DNA from: Mycobacterium sp. BK086
GTDB taxonomy: Bacteria; Actinomycetota; Actinomycetes; Mycobacteriales; Mycobacteriaceae
DNA length: 64,000 bases
Assembly (NCBI GenBank): GCA_004362315.1
Contig: SNWL01000007.1
Location: 310,001-374,000 of the forward strand
Direction of reading: 5' to 3'
Part shown: positions 10,848 through 19,388 of the stretch, in pieces
How the letters are laid out: every line of letters starts with the position of its first letter
Numbering within the stretch: position 1 is the stretch's first letter
Program-made: the position numbers and the translations under genes
Notes under the pieces: generated by a model
What the model was told of the DNA's origin: nothing
The model's database searches: none
The model's input: only the letters and a program-made list of their open reading frames with translations

Positions 10848-11321
10848 ATGTCGGATGCCGACGAAGATGTCGAAGTTCGTTCTGCGCCAACGTTTACCGC
10901 GCCGACAATTTGGCAGCGGCTCGCGCCGATCGCGATTCCGCTCGCGGTGATCGCGCTGGCCCTTTCGGTCTGGGCGGTGGTGCGCGTATCGGCAAGCGAC
11001 ACCAATTCCGCTGCGCTGCCAGGTGATCCGAAGGTGCGCGTATGCAACGCGTTCAAGATGGTGGCCACCATGCAGGCGCGCAACGATCTGGCGCCACCCG
11101 ACGCCGGCCTGGCGCTGATCGGCGGTGGCGACTATCTGCTGCGCCAGCTCGACGCCGAAACCCCGGCCCGTCTTGCCGACGCGGTCCGCGCGTTCGCCCG
11201 CGACCTGCAGGATGTCGGGATGAACGCGCTGGCCGGAGTGCCCTACAGCGATCCGCGCCAGGCCGCGCGGCAGGCCGAAGGAGATTTCGACCGCAAGCAG
11301 GTCGTCGACCTGTGTACGTGA
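10848..11321 (+). CDS. Single-helix membrane-anchored protein, unknown function
   Basis: A 157-residue protein with a 28-residue acidic cytoplasmic head, one membrane helix at about 28-50, and an extracytoplasmic domain of about 100 residues that carries two Cys (CNAF near 64 and the penultimate residue), possibly a disulfide. This layout is common in mycobacterial Mce-associated and other exported anchor proteins, but I cannot name the family. ATG 10848 is chosen over a TTG three bases earlier. It converges on the ClC gene with two bases between stops. Confidence 0.66.
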   Translation: MSDADEDVEVRSAPTFTAPTIWQRLAPIAIPLAVIALALSVWAVVRVSASDTNSAALPGDPKVRVCNAFKMVATMQARNDLAPPDAGLALIGGGDYLLRQLDAETPARLADAVRAFARDLQDVGMNALAGVPYSDPRQAARQAEGDFDRKQVVDLCT

Positions 11322-11323
11322 GG

Positions 11324-12562
11324 TCAGTGCGGCACACGGCGCTCGGCCCGCTCTTTGAGCAGACTGTCGAGCAGATGCGCGGCGGCCGCCGCGGCGGCGA
11401 AGACGATCAGCAGCCACAGCGGCGGGCGGGCCAGCTCCCACACGAACAGTGCCGCCCACGCCGGCGCGCCCTGCGTGATGGCCAGCACGCCCGCGGCGCA
11501 GGCCAGTGAGACCGCGGGCACGCTGACCGTCAACGGGGTCCAGGTGTTGACGGCCACCGCCACCACCGAACCCATCGCGGCGCCGGTCGCCAGTGCGGGG
11601 GTGAGCATGCCGCCGACGGCGCCGGTGCGCAGGAACAGTGCGGTCAGCAGCGGCTTGAGGAGCAGGATGATCGCGGCAGAAGCGAGGGTCAGGCCGTCGG
11701 CGACGCTGACGGTCAGCACGCTCTTGCCGTTGCCGGGAAGTTCGGGCCACCAGTGCGACAGGACGCCGATCAGCAGCCCGGCGGCCGCGATCGCCGGGAT
11801 GAGCAGCCACGAGTCGCCGAGCCGGCGGGCTTTCGCGGAATCCATCAGGCGGTTGAAGCCCCGCCCGACTGCCAGCGCAACCGGGGCGAGCACGATCGCG
11901 AATCCGGTGAGCAGATAGGACAATTCGGGGTTGGGCCAGTGCAGCGGCACTTCGAGGTGGGTGACCGGGGCGGCGACCGCCACCGCGATGCTCGACGTGA
12001 TCAGCGCCGTGCCGACCGTTCGCAGACTCCAGCTGCGCACCACGATCTGGATGGCGAACAGTGCGCCGCCCATCGGCACGCTGTACACGGCCGCAAGGCC
12101 CGCGCCGGCCGCGCAACCGAGCAGAAGCCTGCGATCCTGCTCGGTCAACGTCCATCGCGACGTGCCCAAATCGCCGAGGGCGGCGGCGAATTGGCGGGGC
12201 GCACCTTCGCGGCCCAGGGATGCGCCCGCGCCGACCAGCAGCACTTGAAGTCCGGCGTCGACGGTCAACGCCAGCCGCTGCATCGGCCCGGGTGCCTCGA
12301 TGGCGTCGGTCAGCGACGGCACCCGCGTCCGCCGGCGAAGCAGCCACCAGCCCAGGCCGGCCAGCGCGCCGCCGATCATCGGGCCGACCGCCCGTCGCAC
12401 CGGACTCGAACCCGTGACACCGTCCAGCAGCGATCCGAAGCTGTAGTGATAGGTCAGATGCTCGACGGTGTGCAGCACCAACGTCGTCGCGGCGCCGGCG
12501 AGCCCGGCCAGCAGACCGATCGCCATGACCGCGCAGCCGAACTCCAGGTCGCGCCGGTTCAC
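11324..12562 (-). CDS. ClC-family chloride channel or H+/Cl- antiporter
   Basis: A 412-residue polytopic protein of the ClC family, which moves chloride or fluoride across the membrane as a channel or in exchange for protons. The filter-lining motif is seen as [12 protein letters not shown] near residue 112, followed by [21 protein letters not shown] near 150. The canonical GREGP reads GREGA here. The glutamate of that motif is the usual gating residue. About ten hydrophobic segments are present and there is no C-terminal CBS domain. The start is GTG 12562, 40 bases from the divergent mshB. Physiological role (acid resistance or anion balance) is inferred only. Confidence 0.87.
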   Translation of the reverse strand: MNRRDLEFGCAVMAIGLLAGLAGAATTLVLHTVEHLTYHYSFGSLLDGVTGSSPVRRAVGPMIGGALAGLGWWLLRRRTRVPSLTDAIEAPGPMQRLALTVDAGLQVLLVGAGASLGREGAPRQFAAALGDLGTSRWTLTEQDRRLLLGCAAGAGLAAVYSVPMGGALFAIQIVVRSWSLRTVGTALITSSIAVAVAAPVTHLEVPLHWPNPELSYLLTGFAIVLAPVALAVGRGFNRLMDSAKARRLGDSWLLIPAIAAAGLLIGVLSHWWPELPGNGKSVLTVSVADGLTLASAAIILLLKPLLTALFLRTGAVGGMLTPALATGAAMGSVVAVAVNTWTPLTVSVPAVSLACAAGVLAITQGAPAWAALFVWELARPPLWLLIVFAAAAAAAHLLDSLLKERAERRVPH

Positions 12563-12602
12563 GGGCCGAATCTATGCCACCGGCGGCGGTAGGGTGACGC
12601 TC

Positions 12603-13469
12603 GTGGCTTCGCAGGAGACTCCGCGGTTGTTGTTCGTGCACGCCCACCCCGACGACGAGACGATGAACAACGGCGTCACCATCGCCCGCTACGTCGAGCG
12701 GGGCGCCGAGGTCACCGTCGTCACGTGCACCCTCGGCGAAGAGGGCGAGATCATCGACGAGCGCTGGCTGGGTCTGGCGGTCGACGAGGCCGATCAGCTC
12801 GGTGGCTACCGGATCGCCGAACTGACGAGCGCCCTGCAGAAGCTGGGCATAAGCGGGCCGCGGTTCCTGGGCGGCGCAGGCCACTGGCGGGACTCGGGCA
12901 TGCCGGGCACGCCCGAGCGCGGTCGCACCAAGTTCGTCGACGCCGATTTCGACGAAGCCGTCGGCCTGTTGACCGCGGTCATCGACGAGCTACGGCCGCA
13001 CGTCGTGGCGACCTATGACCCCGGCGGTGGTTACGGTCACCCCGACCACATCCAGACCCACCGCATCACCACCGCCGCCGTCGCCGCCTCGGCGTGGACG
13101 GTGCCGAAGTTCTACTGGGGTGTCATCGGGGCCACGGCTTTTCGCGATGCAGGCAACGCGCTGAGCGAGTCCGATGTGCTGGCCGACTGGATTCGGCCGC
13201 CCGCCGACGTCGTGTTCGGTTTCACCGACGACAAGATCACCGCCGTCGTCGAGGCACCCGAACATGTCGAGGCGAAGGTGGACGCCATCGAAGCCCACGC
13301 CACCCAGATGATGGTCGGCCCGACCCGGCGCGCTTTCACCCTGTCCAACAAGCTCGTTCTGCCCGTGTTGTCCGCCGAGCACTACGTCCTCGTCGAGGGC
13401 ACGGCCGGTCCGACCGACGAGCGTGGTTGGGAGACCGACCTTCTGGCCGGTCTCGGCTTCGACGAGTAG
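12603..13469 (+). CDS. mshB: GlcNAc-Ins deacetylase MshB (mycothiol synthesis)
   Basis: A 288-residue zinc deacetylase of the LmbE/PIG-L family. It removes the acetyl group from N-acetylglucosaminyl-inositol, the second committed step in making mycothiol, the main actinobacterial thiol. The metal site is clear: HAHPDDE at residues 12-18 and HPDHIQTH near 145. The general-base Asp lies in the first motif (PDDE). GTG 12603 is preceded by AGGG at 12591-12594 and gives the known MshB N-terminus ([15 protein letters not shown]). The gene runs divergently from the ClC gene and is followed by a small ORF and a membrane protein, the order found at Rv1170-Rv1171. Confidence 0.95.
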   Translation: MASQETPRLLFVHAHPDDETMNNGVTIARYVERGAEVTVVTCTLGEEGEIIDERWLGLAVDEADQLGGYRIAELTSALQKLGISGPRFLGGAGHWRDSGMPGTPERGRTKFVDADFDEAVGLLTAVIDELRPHVVATYDPGGGYGHPDHIQTHRITTAAVAASAWTVPKFYWGVIGATAFRDAGNALSESDVLADWIRPPADVVFGFTDDKITAVVEAPEHVEAKVDAIEAHATQMMVGPTRRAFTLSNKLVLPVLSAEHYVLVEGTAGPTDERGWETDLLAGLGFDE

Positions 13470-13531
13470 ACGGGGTTGAAGCGGCCGCCCGCGGGGTAGG
13501 CTGCGGTTCACCCAGCGACGAAGGGACGGCC

Positions 13532-13639
13532 ATGGACCCCGACCTCGATCCCAACCTGCAGCACTGGCAGGACCGGGCCGACAATTTCCAATGGGTCGTC
13601 GGCTCGCTGGTTGCGGTGCTCGACAGCATCCCGACCTGA
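13532..13639 (+). CDS. Candidate 35-residue small protein
   Basis: An ATG with a good ribosome site (GAAGGGA nine bases before) opens a 36-codon frame encoding an acidic, Trp-containing peptide that begins MDPDLDPNLQHWQDRADNFQ and ends in a hydrophobic stretch (VVGSLVAVLDSI). It overlaps the next gene by 49 bases in another frame. It may be a genuine small protein coupled to translation of the membrane-protein gene, a leader peptide, or the 5' part of that gene displaced by a frameshift. Confidence 0.45.
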   Translation: MDPDLDPNLQHWQDRADNFQWVVGSLVAVLDSIPT

Positions 13640-14046
13640 CCGCCACCAAGCGTTCCGTCGCGGTCGCCGAGGACCCGGGCGCGACCGATCCGGCCATCCG
13701 CACCGTCGTGCTCGCGCTGCTGGCCGTCGACGGCGTCATCTCGGCGGTGGCCGGAGCGCTGCTTCTCCCGTTCTATCTGGGTTCGGTGCCGTTCCCGATC
13801 AGCGCCTTGGTCAGCGGTCTACTGAACCTCGCACTGGTGTGGGCGGCCGTGCACTGGACGGATTCCGCCCGTCTTGCCGCACTGCCATTGATGACCTGGC
13901 TGGTGACCGTCGCCGCGCTGACCCTGGGCGGGCCGGGCGGTGACATCGTGTTCGGCGGCCCCGGCCTGATGGCCTACTCGGTGCTGGTGTTCCTGGCGCT
14001 CGGCGCCGCGCCGCCGGCATGGTTCCTGTGGCGGCGCCCCCGCTAG
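13591..14046 (+). CDS. Rv1171-like integral membrane protein
   Basis: A protein of up to 151 residues with four hydrophobic helices (about 40-60, 68-90, 97-112 and 124-143) separated by short polar turns. It sits where Rv1171 lies in M. tuberculosis, between mshB and fbiC. The start is uncertain: ATG 13591 has no clear ribosome site and its first 15 residues are Arg-rich and overlap the small frame at 13532; the next canonical start (GTG) would fall inside the first helix region. Initiation could depend on termination of the upstream small frame. Its TAG shares a CTAG with the stop of the convergent gene. Confidence 0.65.
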   Translation: MGRRLAGCGARQHPDLTATKRSVAVAEDPGATDPAIRTVVLALLAVDGVISAVAGALLLPFYLGSVPFPISALVSGLLNLALVWAAVHWTDSARLAALPLMTWLVTVAALTLGGPGGDIVFGGPGLMAYSVLVFLALGAAPPAWFLWRRPR

Positions 14047-14978
14047 TCGGCGCTCTTGTTTGCCTTCGGGCCGTGGCTTCGTGCCGACCCGCCGGTGGAC
14101 TTCTTCGGTCCGCTGTCAGTACCCGACTTGGCCGAGCCGCTCTTAGGTGACGACGTGCCGGCACCGGCCTTGGGGGTCTTGGCCGCGGTCGGCGTGCTGG
14201 CGGCCGCGACGACGACCGTGTCACCCGTCGTATCGGTTGTGTCCGTCGCATCCGTCGTATCGGGATCCTGTTTGGTGGCCTGCGGCCGCGCGGAATGACC
14301 CGTCCCCGAGGATTTGGTCGTCGTCGTGGTCTTCTCCGCGGCCGCGGCGGAATTTGCCGCACCGGCGGGCACTTTGAAGCCGAAGATCGGCGGCAGTGGC
14401 GGCAGCGGGAAGGGGAACCAGGCCAAGCTGAAGACGTAGGCGATCTCCTGCTGCGTCACGACGCCCAGTTGGACCCTGGTGGTGTTGGCGAGTGCGGTCA
14501 GCCCGTCACGCCACACATTGAAGTTCCAGAAGTCGTTGACCACCGGGTCGAGGAAGTCGTAGACGAAGCTGGCGGAGACCGGCACGGTGAAGTTCGGGTA
14601 CCAGATGTAGAGCTGGTCGCTGATGAGGTAGCCGAACGGGACCCATCCCAGTAAATACGGCCCGAGTTCCAGGGCCCAGTAGTCCGCCCAGTACATGATC
14701 GCGCCGTAGACCGCGTCGATGGCGTCGGAAACGTTGTTGTTGGCTTGCGCCGACTTCTGCGCCAGGGGTTGCTGCACGGCCGCGGTGGGTGCGTTCTGAC
14801 CGAGTGTCGCGGCAGCGGCGTTGACCTGGTTGACCAGCGGCTGCACCGCCGCCGACAGGCGTACGGTGTCGACCGTGACCGAGGCCGGCGCCAATGGCTG
14901 GATCGGGGCGATCGCGACGGATCCGGCCACCATCGCCGCCATACCTGCGCTCAGATACGAACGGATGGACACGGTCAT
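14043..14978 (-). CDS. Secreted protein with Thr/Asp repeat and Lys-rich tail
   Basis: A 311-residue protein with a signal peptide (AGMAAMVAGSVAIAPI), a helical domain rich in Trp, Tyr and Phe (about 95-200), and a tail of about 100 residues. The tail contains a short Thr/Asp run (DTTDATDTTDTT) and then Ser/Lys/Gly-rich sequence. No catalytic motif is visible. ATG 14978 follows GGGGGTTTT. The type resembles the two secreted proteins at 7.3-9.3 kb in layout but not in aligned sequence, and its upstream region lacks their direct-repeat element. Function unknown; surface or cell-wall interaction is a guess from the basic tail. Confidence 0.7.
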   Translation of the reverse strand: MTVSIRSYLSAGMAAMVAGSVAIAPIQPLAPASVTVDTVRLSAAVQPLVNQVNAAAATLGQNAPTAAVQQPLAQKSAQANNNVSDAIDAVYGAIMYWADYWALELGPYLLGWVPFGYLISDQLYIWYPNFTVPVSASFVYDFLDPVVNDFWNFNVWRDGLTALANTTRVQLGVVTQQEIAYVFSLAWFPFPLPPLPPIFGFKVPAGAANSAAAAEKTTTTTKSSGTGHSARPQATKQDPDTTDATDTTDTTGDTVVVAAASTPTAAKTPKAGAGTSSPKSGSAKSGTDSGPKKSTGGSARSHGPKANKSAD

Positions 14979-15198
14979 GGCAAAACCCCCGGATTCGGAT
15001 TGCAGCTAACAATGACAATTTACGTTGCCGGCAGCCCGGTGTTACAAATTTCTTTGCCGTGTTTGCAGGTTTGTGACCCGCTGAGACACGCGGCCACGCC
15101 GCTTAATGCGAGTACTACTGTGTGGACCATGTCCGTCACCCGAGTTTCAGATTGTGAGACGCGCGGATGATTTCCCAGCTGTCGACGGTTACCGGGGA

Positions 15199-17778
15199 GT
15201 GGCCCTGAACTCGCAGCCCAGTAGTCCGCTGCCCACACCGGTGGTTCCACCGCGGTCTGACACTCCTTCGCCTGCCGCGATGAGACGTGTCCTGCGTCGA
15301 GCCCGGGACGGTGTGGCCCTCAACGTCGACGAGGCGGCGATCGCGATGACCGCGCGCGGCGAGGACTTGGCGGATCTGTGTGCGAGTGCCGCGCGGGTGC
15401 GCGATGCCGGTCTCGAATCGGGCGGGCGCCGCGGACCGGGCGGGCGCCTTCCCGTCACGTATTCGCGCAAGGTGTTCATCCCGGTCACCCATCTGTGCCG
15501 CGACACCTGTCACTACTGCACGTTCGTCACGGTGCCCGGCAAGCTGCGCGCTCAGGGCATGGGCATGTTCATGGAGCCCGACGAGATTCTCGACGTCGCC
15601 CGGCGCGGCGCCGAATTGGGTTGTAAGGAAGCCTTGTTCACTCTCGGCGACCGTCCTGAGGCGCGCTGGCCGGAGGCCAAGCAGTGGCTCGACGAACGGG
15701 GCTATGACTCCACGCTGGACTACGTGCGCGCGATGGCGATCCGGGTGCTCGAGGAAACCGGCCTGCTGCCGCATCTGAACCCCGGGGTGATGAGCTGGTC
15801 GGAGCTCTCCCGGCTCAAGCCGGTCGCGCCGTCGATGGGCATGATGCTGGAGACCACGTCGCGGCGGCTGTTCGAGACCAAGGGCGAGGCCCACTACGGC
15901 AGCCCCGACAAGGATCCGGCGGTGCGGCTGCGCACCCTTGACGATGCGGGCCGGCTCTCGATTCCGTTCACCACCGGTCTGCTGGTCGGCATCGGTGAGA
16001 CGTTGACCGAGCGGGCCGAGACCATCCATGCGATTCGGCGCTCGCACAAGGAATTCGGTCACGTCCAAGAAGTGATCGTGCAGAACTTCCGGGCCAAGGA
16101 CCACACCGCGATGGCGTCGGTGCCCGACGCCGGCATCGACGATTTTCTGGCCACGCTGGCGGTGACCCGTCTGGTGATGGGGCCCAAGGTGCGCATCCAG
16201 GCCCCGCCGAACCTGGTGTCCCGGCAGGAGTGCCTGGCCCTGATCGGCGCGGGCGTCGACGACTGGGGCGGGGTGTCGCCGCTGACGCCCGACCACGTCA
16301 ACCCCGAACGGCCGTGGCCGGCCTTGGATGAGTTGGCCGCAGTCACCGCCGAGGCGGGCTACGACCTGGTGCAGCGGCTGACCGCGCAGCCGCAGTACGT
16401 GCAGGCCGGTGCTGCCTGGATCGATCCCCGCGTCCAGGGGCACGTCGAGGCGCTGGCCGACCCGGAGACGGGCTATGCCCTCGACATCAACCCGGTGGGT
16501 CGCCCGTGGCAGGAGCCCGACGAAGCCACCGAGTCGCTGGGGCGCACCGACTTGCACACGGCGATCGACAGCGAGGGCCGGCTCACCGAAACGCGCAGCG
16601 ATCTGGGCAGTGCGTTCGGTGACTGGGAGTCCATCCGGGAGAAGGTGCACGAGCTGGCCGCCCGCGCACCCGAGCGGCTCGACACCGACGTGCTGGCCGC
16701 GTTGCGCTCGGCCGAGCGCGATCCTGCCGGGTGCACCGACGATGAGTACCTGGCGCTGGCCACCGCGGACGGGCCGGCAATGGATGCCGTTGCCGCGCTG
16801 GCAGATTCGCTGCGCCGAGACGCGGTGGGCGAGGACGTCACCTATGTGGTGAACCGCAATATCAACTTCACCAACATCTGCTACACCGGCTGCCGGTTCT
16901 GCGCGTTCGCGCAGCGCAAGGGCGATGCCGACGCCTACTCGCTGTCCACCGACGAGGTCGCCGACCGGGCCTGGGAGGCGCATGTCGCCGGCGCCACCGA
17001 GGTGTGCATGCAGGGCGGTATCGATCCCGAGTTGCCGGTCACCGGCTACGCCGATCTGGTCCGCGCGGTCAAGGCGCGGGTGCCGTCCATGCATGTGCAC
17101 GCGTTCTCGCCGATGGAGATCGCCAACGGAGTCACCAAGAGTGGCTTGAGCATTCGGGAATGGCTGACGGCATTGCGGGAAGCCGGCCTCGGCTCCATCC
17201 CGGGCACGGCCGCCGAGATCCTCGACGACGAGGTGCGCTGGGTGCTCACCAAGGGCAAGCTGCCCACGTCGATGTGGATCGAGGTGGTCAGCACCGCGCA
17301 CGAGGTCGGACTGCGGTCGAGTTCGACGATGATGTACGGCCATGTCGACACCCCGAGTCACTGGGTGGGGCATCTCAACGTGCTGCGCGACATCCAGGAC
17401 CGCACAGGTGGTTTCACCGAATTCGTGCCGCTGCCGTTCGTGCATCAGAGCTCGCCGCTGTACCTGGCCGGCGGCGCACGGCCGGGGCCGACGCATCGCG
17501 ACAACCGCGCGGTTCACGCGCTGGCGCGAATCATGTTGCACGGCAGGATCTCCAACATTCAGACCAGTTGGGTCAAGCTCGGCGTCGAGCGCACTCAGGT
17601 GATGCTGAACGGCGGCGCCAACGACCTGGGCGGCACGTTGATGGAGGAGACCATCTCGCGGATGGCCGGTTCGGAGAACGGCTCGGCGAAGTCGGTCGAG
17701 GAGCTGGTCGCCATCGCCGAGGGCATCGGCCGCCCGGCACGGCAGCGCACCACGACCTACGCCGACCGCGCGGCCTGA
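15199..17778 (+). CDS. fbiC: FO synthase FbiC (coenzyme F420 biosynthesis)
   Basis: An 859-residue bifunctional radical-SAM enzyme that joins 5-amino-6-ribitylaminouracil and tyrosine to give the deazaflavin FO, precursor of F420. The N-terminal CofG-like half carries CX3CX2C at Cys100/104/107 (CRDTCHYC) and the C-terminal CofH-like half carries the second at Cys561/565/568 (CYTGCRFC). Each binds a 4Fe-4S cluster. GTG 15199 is chosen because the product length then matches known FbiC (856 in M. tuberculosis, from memory); earlier in-frame starts at 15106 and 15154 would add an unconserved leader. A GGGGAG run abuts the start, so the exact first codon is not certain. Transcribed alone. Confidence 0.95.
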   Translation: MALNSQPSSPLPTPVVPPRSDTPSPAAMRRVLRRARDGVALNVDEAAIAMTARGEDLADLCASAARVRDAGLESGGRRGPGGRLPVTYSRKVFIPVTHLCRDTCHYCTFVTVPGKLRAQGMGMFMEPDEILDVARRGAELGCKEALFTLGDRPEARWPEAKQWLDERGYDSTLDYVRAMAIRVLEETGLLPHLNPGVMSWSELSRLKPVAPSMGMMLETTSRRLFETKGEAHYGSPDKDPAVRLRTLDDAGRLSIPFTTGLLVGIGETLTERAETIHAIRRSHKEFGHVQEVIVQNFRAKDHTAMASVPDAGIDDFLATLAVTRLVMGPKVRIQAPPNLVSRQECLALIGAGVDDWGGVSPLTPDHVNPERPWPALDELAAVTAEAGYDLVQRLTAQPQYVQAGAAWIDPRVQGHVEALADPETGYALDINPVGRPWQEPDEATESLGRTDLHTAIDSEGRLTETRSDLGSAFGDWESIREKVHELAARAPERLDTDVLAALRSAERDPAGCTDDEYLALATADGPAMDAVAALADSLRRDAVGEDVTYVVNRNINFTNICYTGCRFCAFAQRKGDADAYSLSTDEVADRAWEAHVAGATEVCMQGGIDPELPVTGYADLVRAVKARVPSMHVHAFSPMEIANGVTKSGLSIREWLTALREAGLGSIPGTAAEILDDEVRWVLTKGKLPTSMWIEVVSTAHEVGLRSSSTMMYGHVDTPSHWVGHLNVLRDIQDRTGGFTEFVPLPFVHQSSPLYLAGGARPGPTHRDNRAVHALARIMLHGRISNIQTSWVKLGVERTQVMLNGGANDLGGTLMEETISRMAGSENGSAKSVEELVAIAEGIGRPARQRTTTYADRAA

Positions 17779-17861
17779 CCTTCGGGCATTGGGGCGCGTC
17801 GACGGCACTGTTGTGCTGGGATGGTATGGAACACAAGCACTTCTGCTCAGGGAGATGCGTC

Positions 17862-18536
17862 ATGAGCGTTCCGTACGTCTTGTTCGTCGTGACCAACGCG
17901 GCCGTCATCGGACCGCACAATCGCGCGACAGGTTTCTTCTTTCCGGAGATCGCCCATCCGGTCCATGAATTGGACAAGGCTGGGATCGCCGTCGAGTTCT
18001 GTTCTCCGCTCGGCGGTAAGCCCCCCGAAGACGGATTCGACGACGCCGACAGCGTGCAGACGTCGTTCCTGGGTAGCAAGGCATACCGGCGACTGTCGCG
18101 GAGCCGGAAGCTGTCCGAGGTCGACGTGCTCGACTATGACGCGGTCTTCGTGCCCGGCGGTCTCGGTCCGATGGTGGACATCACCGGAAACCCCGAAGTG
18201 CAGGACACCGTGCGCCGGGCCTGGGACGCGGGCCTGATCGTCTCGGCGGTCTGCCACGGACCGTCGGCATTCCTGGGCGTGACGCTCGACGACGGCACTC
18301 CGTTGGTGCAAGGTCGCCGGCTCACCGCATTCTCGGACGCGGAGGAGAACGGGTACGCCGACCAGGACGTGCCGTTCGATCTCGAACAGGCCCTGCGTGC
18401 CGAAGGCGCCCTGTTCGAGCAGACCGATCCCTGGCAGTCGAAGGTGGTCGTCGACGGGCGGTTGATCACGGGCCAGAATCCGCAATCCGGGACGGCCATC
18501 GGCGAAGCGCTGGCGAGCGCGCTGAAGCAGAAGTGA
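17862..18536 (+). CDS. DJ-1/PfpI-family protein (Hsp31-like)
   Basis: A 224-residue protein of the class I glutamine-amidotransferase-like superfamily. The nucleophile elbow is AVCHGPSAF near residue 128, with Cys followed by His as in DJ-1/Hsp31 glyoxalase III and deglycase enzymes. A conserved Glu upstream (FFPEIAHP) and the VFVPGGLGPM loop also fit. Likely detoxifies methylglyoxal or acts as a chaperone; the exact reaction is not certain. ATG 17862 follows AGGGAG. The next gene starts on its last stop base, so they form a two-gene operon between fbiC and fdxC, a place occupied by other genes in M. tuberculosis. Confidence 0.84.
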   Translation: MSVPYVLFVVTNAAVIGPHNRATGFFFPEIAHPVHELDKAGIAVEFCSPLGGKPPEDGFDDADSVQTSFLGSKAYRRLSRSRKLSEVDVLDYDAVFVPGGLGPMVDITGNPEVQDTVRRAWDAGLIVSAVCHGPSAFLGVTLDDGTPLVQGRRLTAFSDAEENGYADQDVPFDLEQALRAEGALFEQTDPWQSKVVVDGRLITGQNPQSGTAIGEALASALKQK

Positions 18537-18841
18537 TGGACGCCGCTGAGCCGGTCGTGGTGATCGCGCATTGGCAGACCACGCAGGACGCCCTCGGTAC
18601 CGTCGTGGAACACACGGCAGCGCTGCGCGCGGCCTCTCGTGCCGAACCGGGGTGCCTCTCGTACGAGACCTGGCAGAACGCCGAAGAGCCAACCTCACTG
18701 ATCATCGTCGAGCGCTATCGCGATGTGGACGCGCAGCAAGCGCATCTGAACTCACCGCATTACCAGGAGCATGTCGTCGGCGTCATTCGGCCGCTGCTCG
18801 TCGGGCGGCAGGTCGAGGTCGTGCGCGTGCGGGAGGTGTAG
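18536..18841 (+). CDS. Antibiotic-biosynthesis-type (ABM) monooxygenase
   Basis: A 101-residue ferredoxin-like alpha/beta barrel protein of the ABM family, whose members are small cofactor-free dimeric monooxygenases acting on quinols or polyketides, or unrelated degraders of haem. Typical features are the start VIAHWQTTQDAL, the middle EPGCLSYETWQN and the SLIIVERYRDVDAQQAH segment. ATG 18536 overlaps the stop of the DJ-1 gene by one base (TGATG); a GTG three bases earlier is also possible. Coupling with a DJ-1 protein suggests a role in carbonyl or quinone stress, which is inference. Confidence 0.8.
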   Translation: MDAAEPVVVIAHWQTTQDALGTVVEHTAALRAASRAEPGCLSYETWQNAEEPTSLIIVERYRDVDAQQAHLNSPHYQEHVVGVIRPLLVGRQVEVVRVREV

Positions 18842-18894
18842 CCCGAGTGTCGTCGCCGCTGGTGTTTTGTGTGGCTGGATAATGTACGCAACGT

Positions 18895-18998
18895 CTAGTA
18901 TCAGTAACCGCGCGAAACAGCTGAGTGAACCGGTATTGGGTACAGGACAAGTTAGGGCACACTGACTCGTCTACCCGGCAACCGGCATCGGATACTAG
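18895..18998. other. Inverted CTAGTATC / GATACTAG pair upstream of fdxC
   Basis: The 223-base gap before fdxC holds CTAGTATC at 18895-18902 and its exact inverse complement at 18991-18998, 88 bases apart. They could be two operator half-sites bent together or an RNA stem. A GATAAT at 18878-18883 is a possible -10 element for a leftmost promoter, but no well-spaced -35 was found. Confidence 0.35.
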
Positions 18999-19064
18999 GC
19001 GTTCCCAGCGCCCGCGCTAGACACACAGCCACACCGAATAGCAGACAGACCGAGGAGAACCTCA

Positions 19065-19388
19065 GTGACGTACGTGATCGCCGAACCCTGCGTCGACATC
19101 AAGGACAAGGCATGTATTGAGGAGTGCCCGGTCGACTGCATCTACGAGGGCGCACGCATGTTGTTCATCCACCCCGACGAGTGCGTCGACTGCGGTGCCT
19201 GTGAGCCGGTCTGCCCCGTCGAGGCGATCTACTACGAGGACGATGTCCCGGATCAGTGGTCGGGCTACACCCAGATCAACGCCGATTTCTTCGCCGAGCT
19301 CGGCTCGCCGGGCGGTGCCTCGAAGGTCGGGCAGACCGACAACGACCCGCAGTCGGTCAAGGATCTGCCGCCCAAGGAAGAGGACTGA
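19065..19388 (+). CDS. fdxC: 7Fe ferredoxin FdxC
   Basis: A 107-residue soluble ferredoxin. The first cluster region has Cys9, Cys17, Cys21 and Cys25; the second reads CVDCGACEPVCP, giving the usual 3Fe-4S plus 4Fe-4S arrangement of mycobacterial 7Fe ferredoxins. It supplies low-potential electrons to partner enzymes; P450s such as the one at the window start are possible clients, though not shown. GTG 19065 follows AGGAG by eight bases. The aminotransferase gene begins at or inside its stop codon. The order fdxC then aminotransferase is the one at Rv1177-Rv1178. Confidence 0.95.
   Translation: MTYVIAEPCVDIKDKACIEECPVDCIYEGARMLFIHPDECVDCGACEPVCPVEAIYYEDDVPDQWSGYTQINADFFAELGSPGGASKVGQTDNDPQSVKDLPPKEED

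Noticed and set aside
15136..17808. Very long open frame on the minus strand opposite fbiC
   Set aside because: It is a GC-bias shadow: third-position composition keeps the antisense frame open, no motif or ribosome site is seen, and fbiC is certain.
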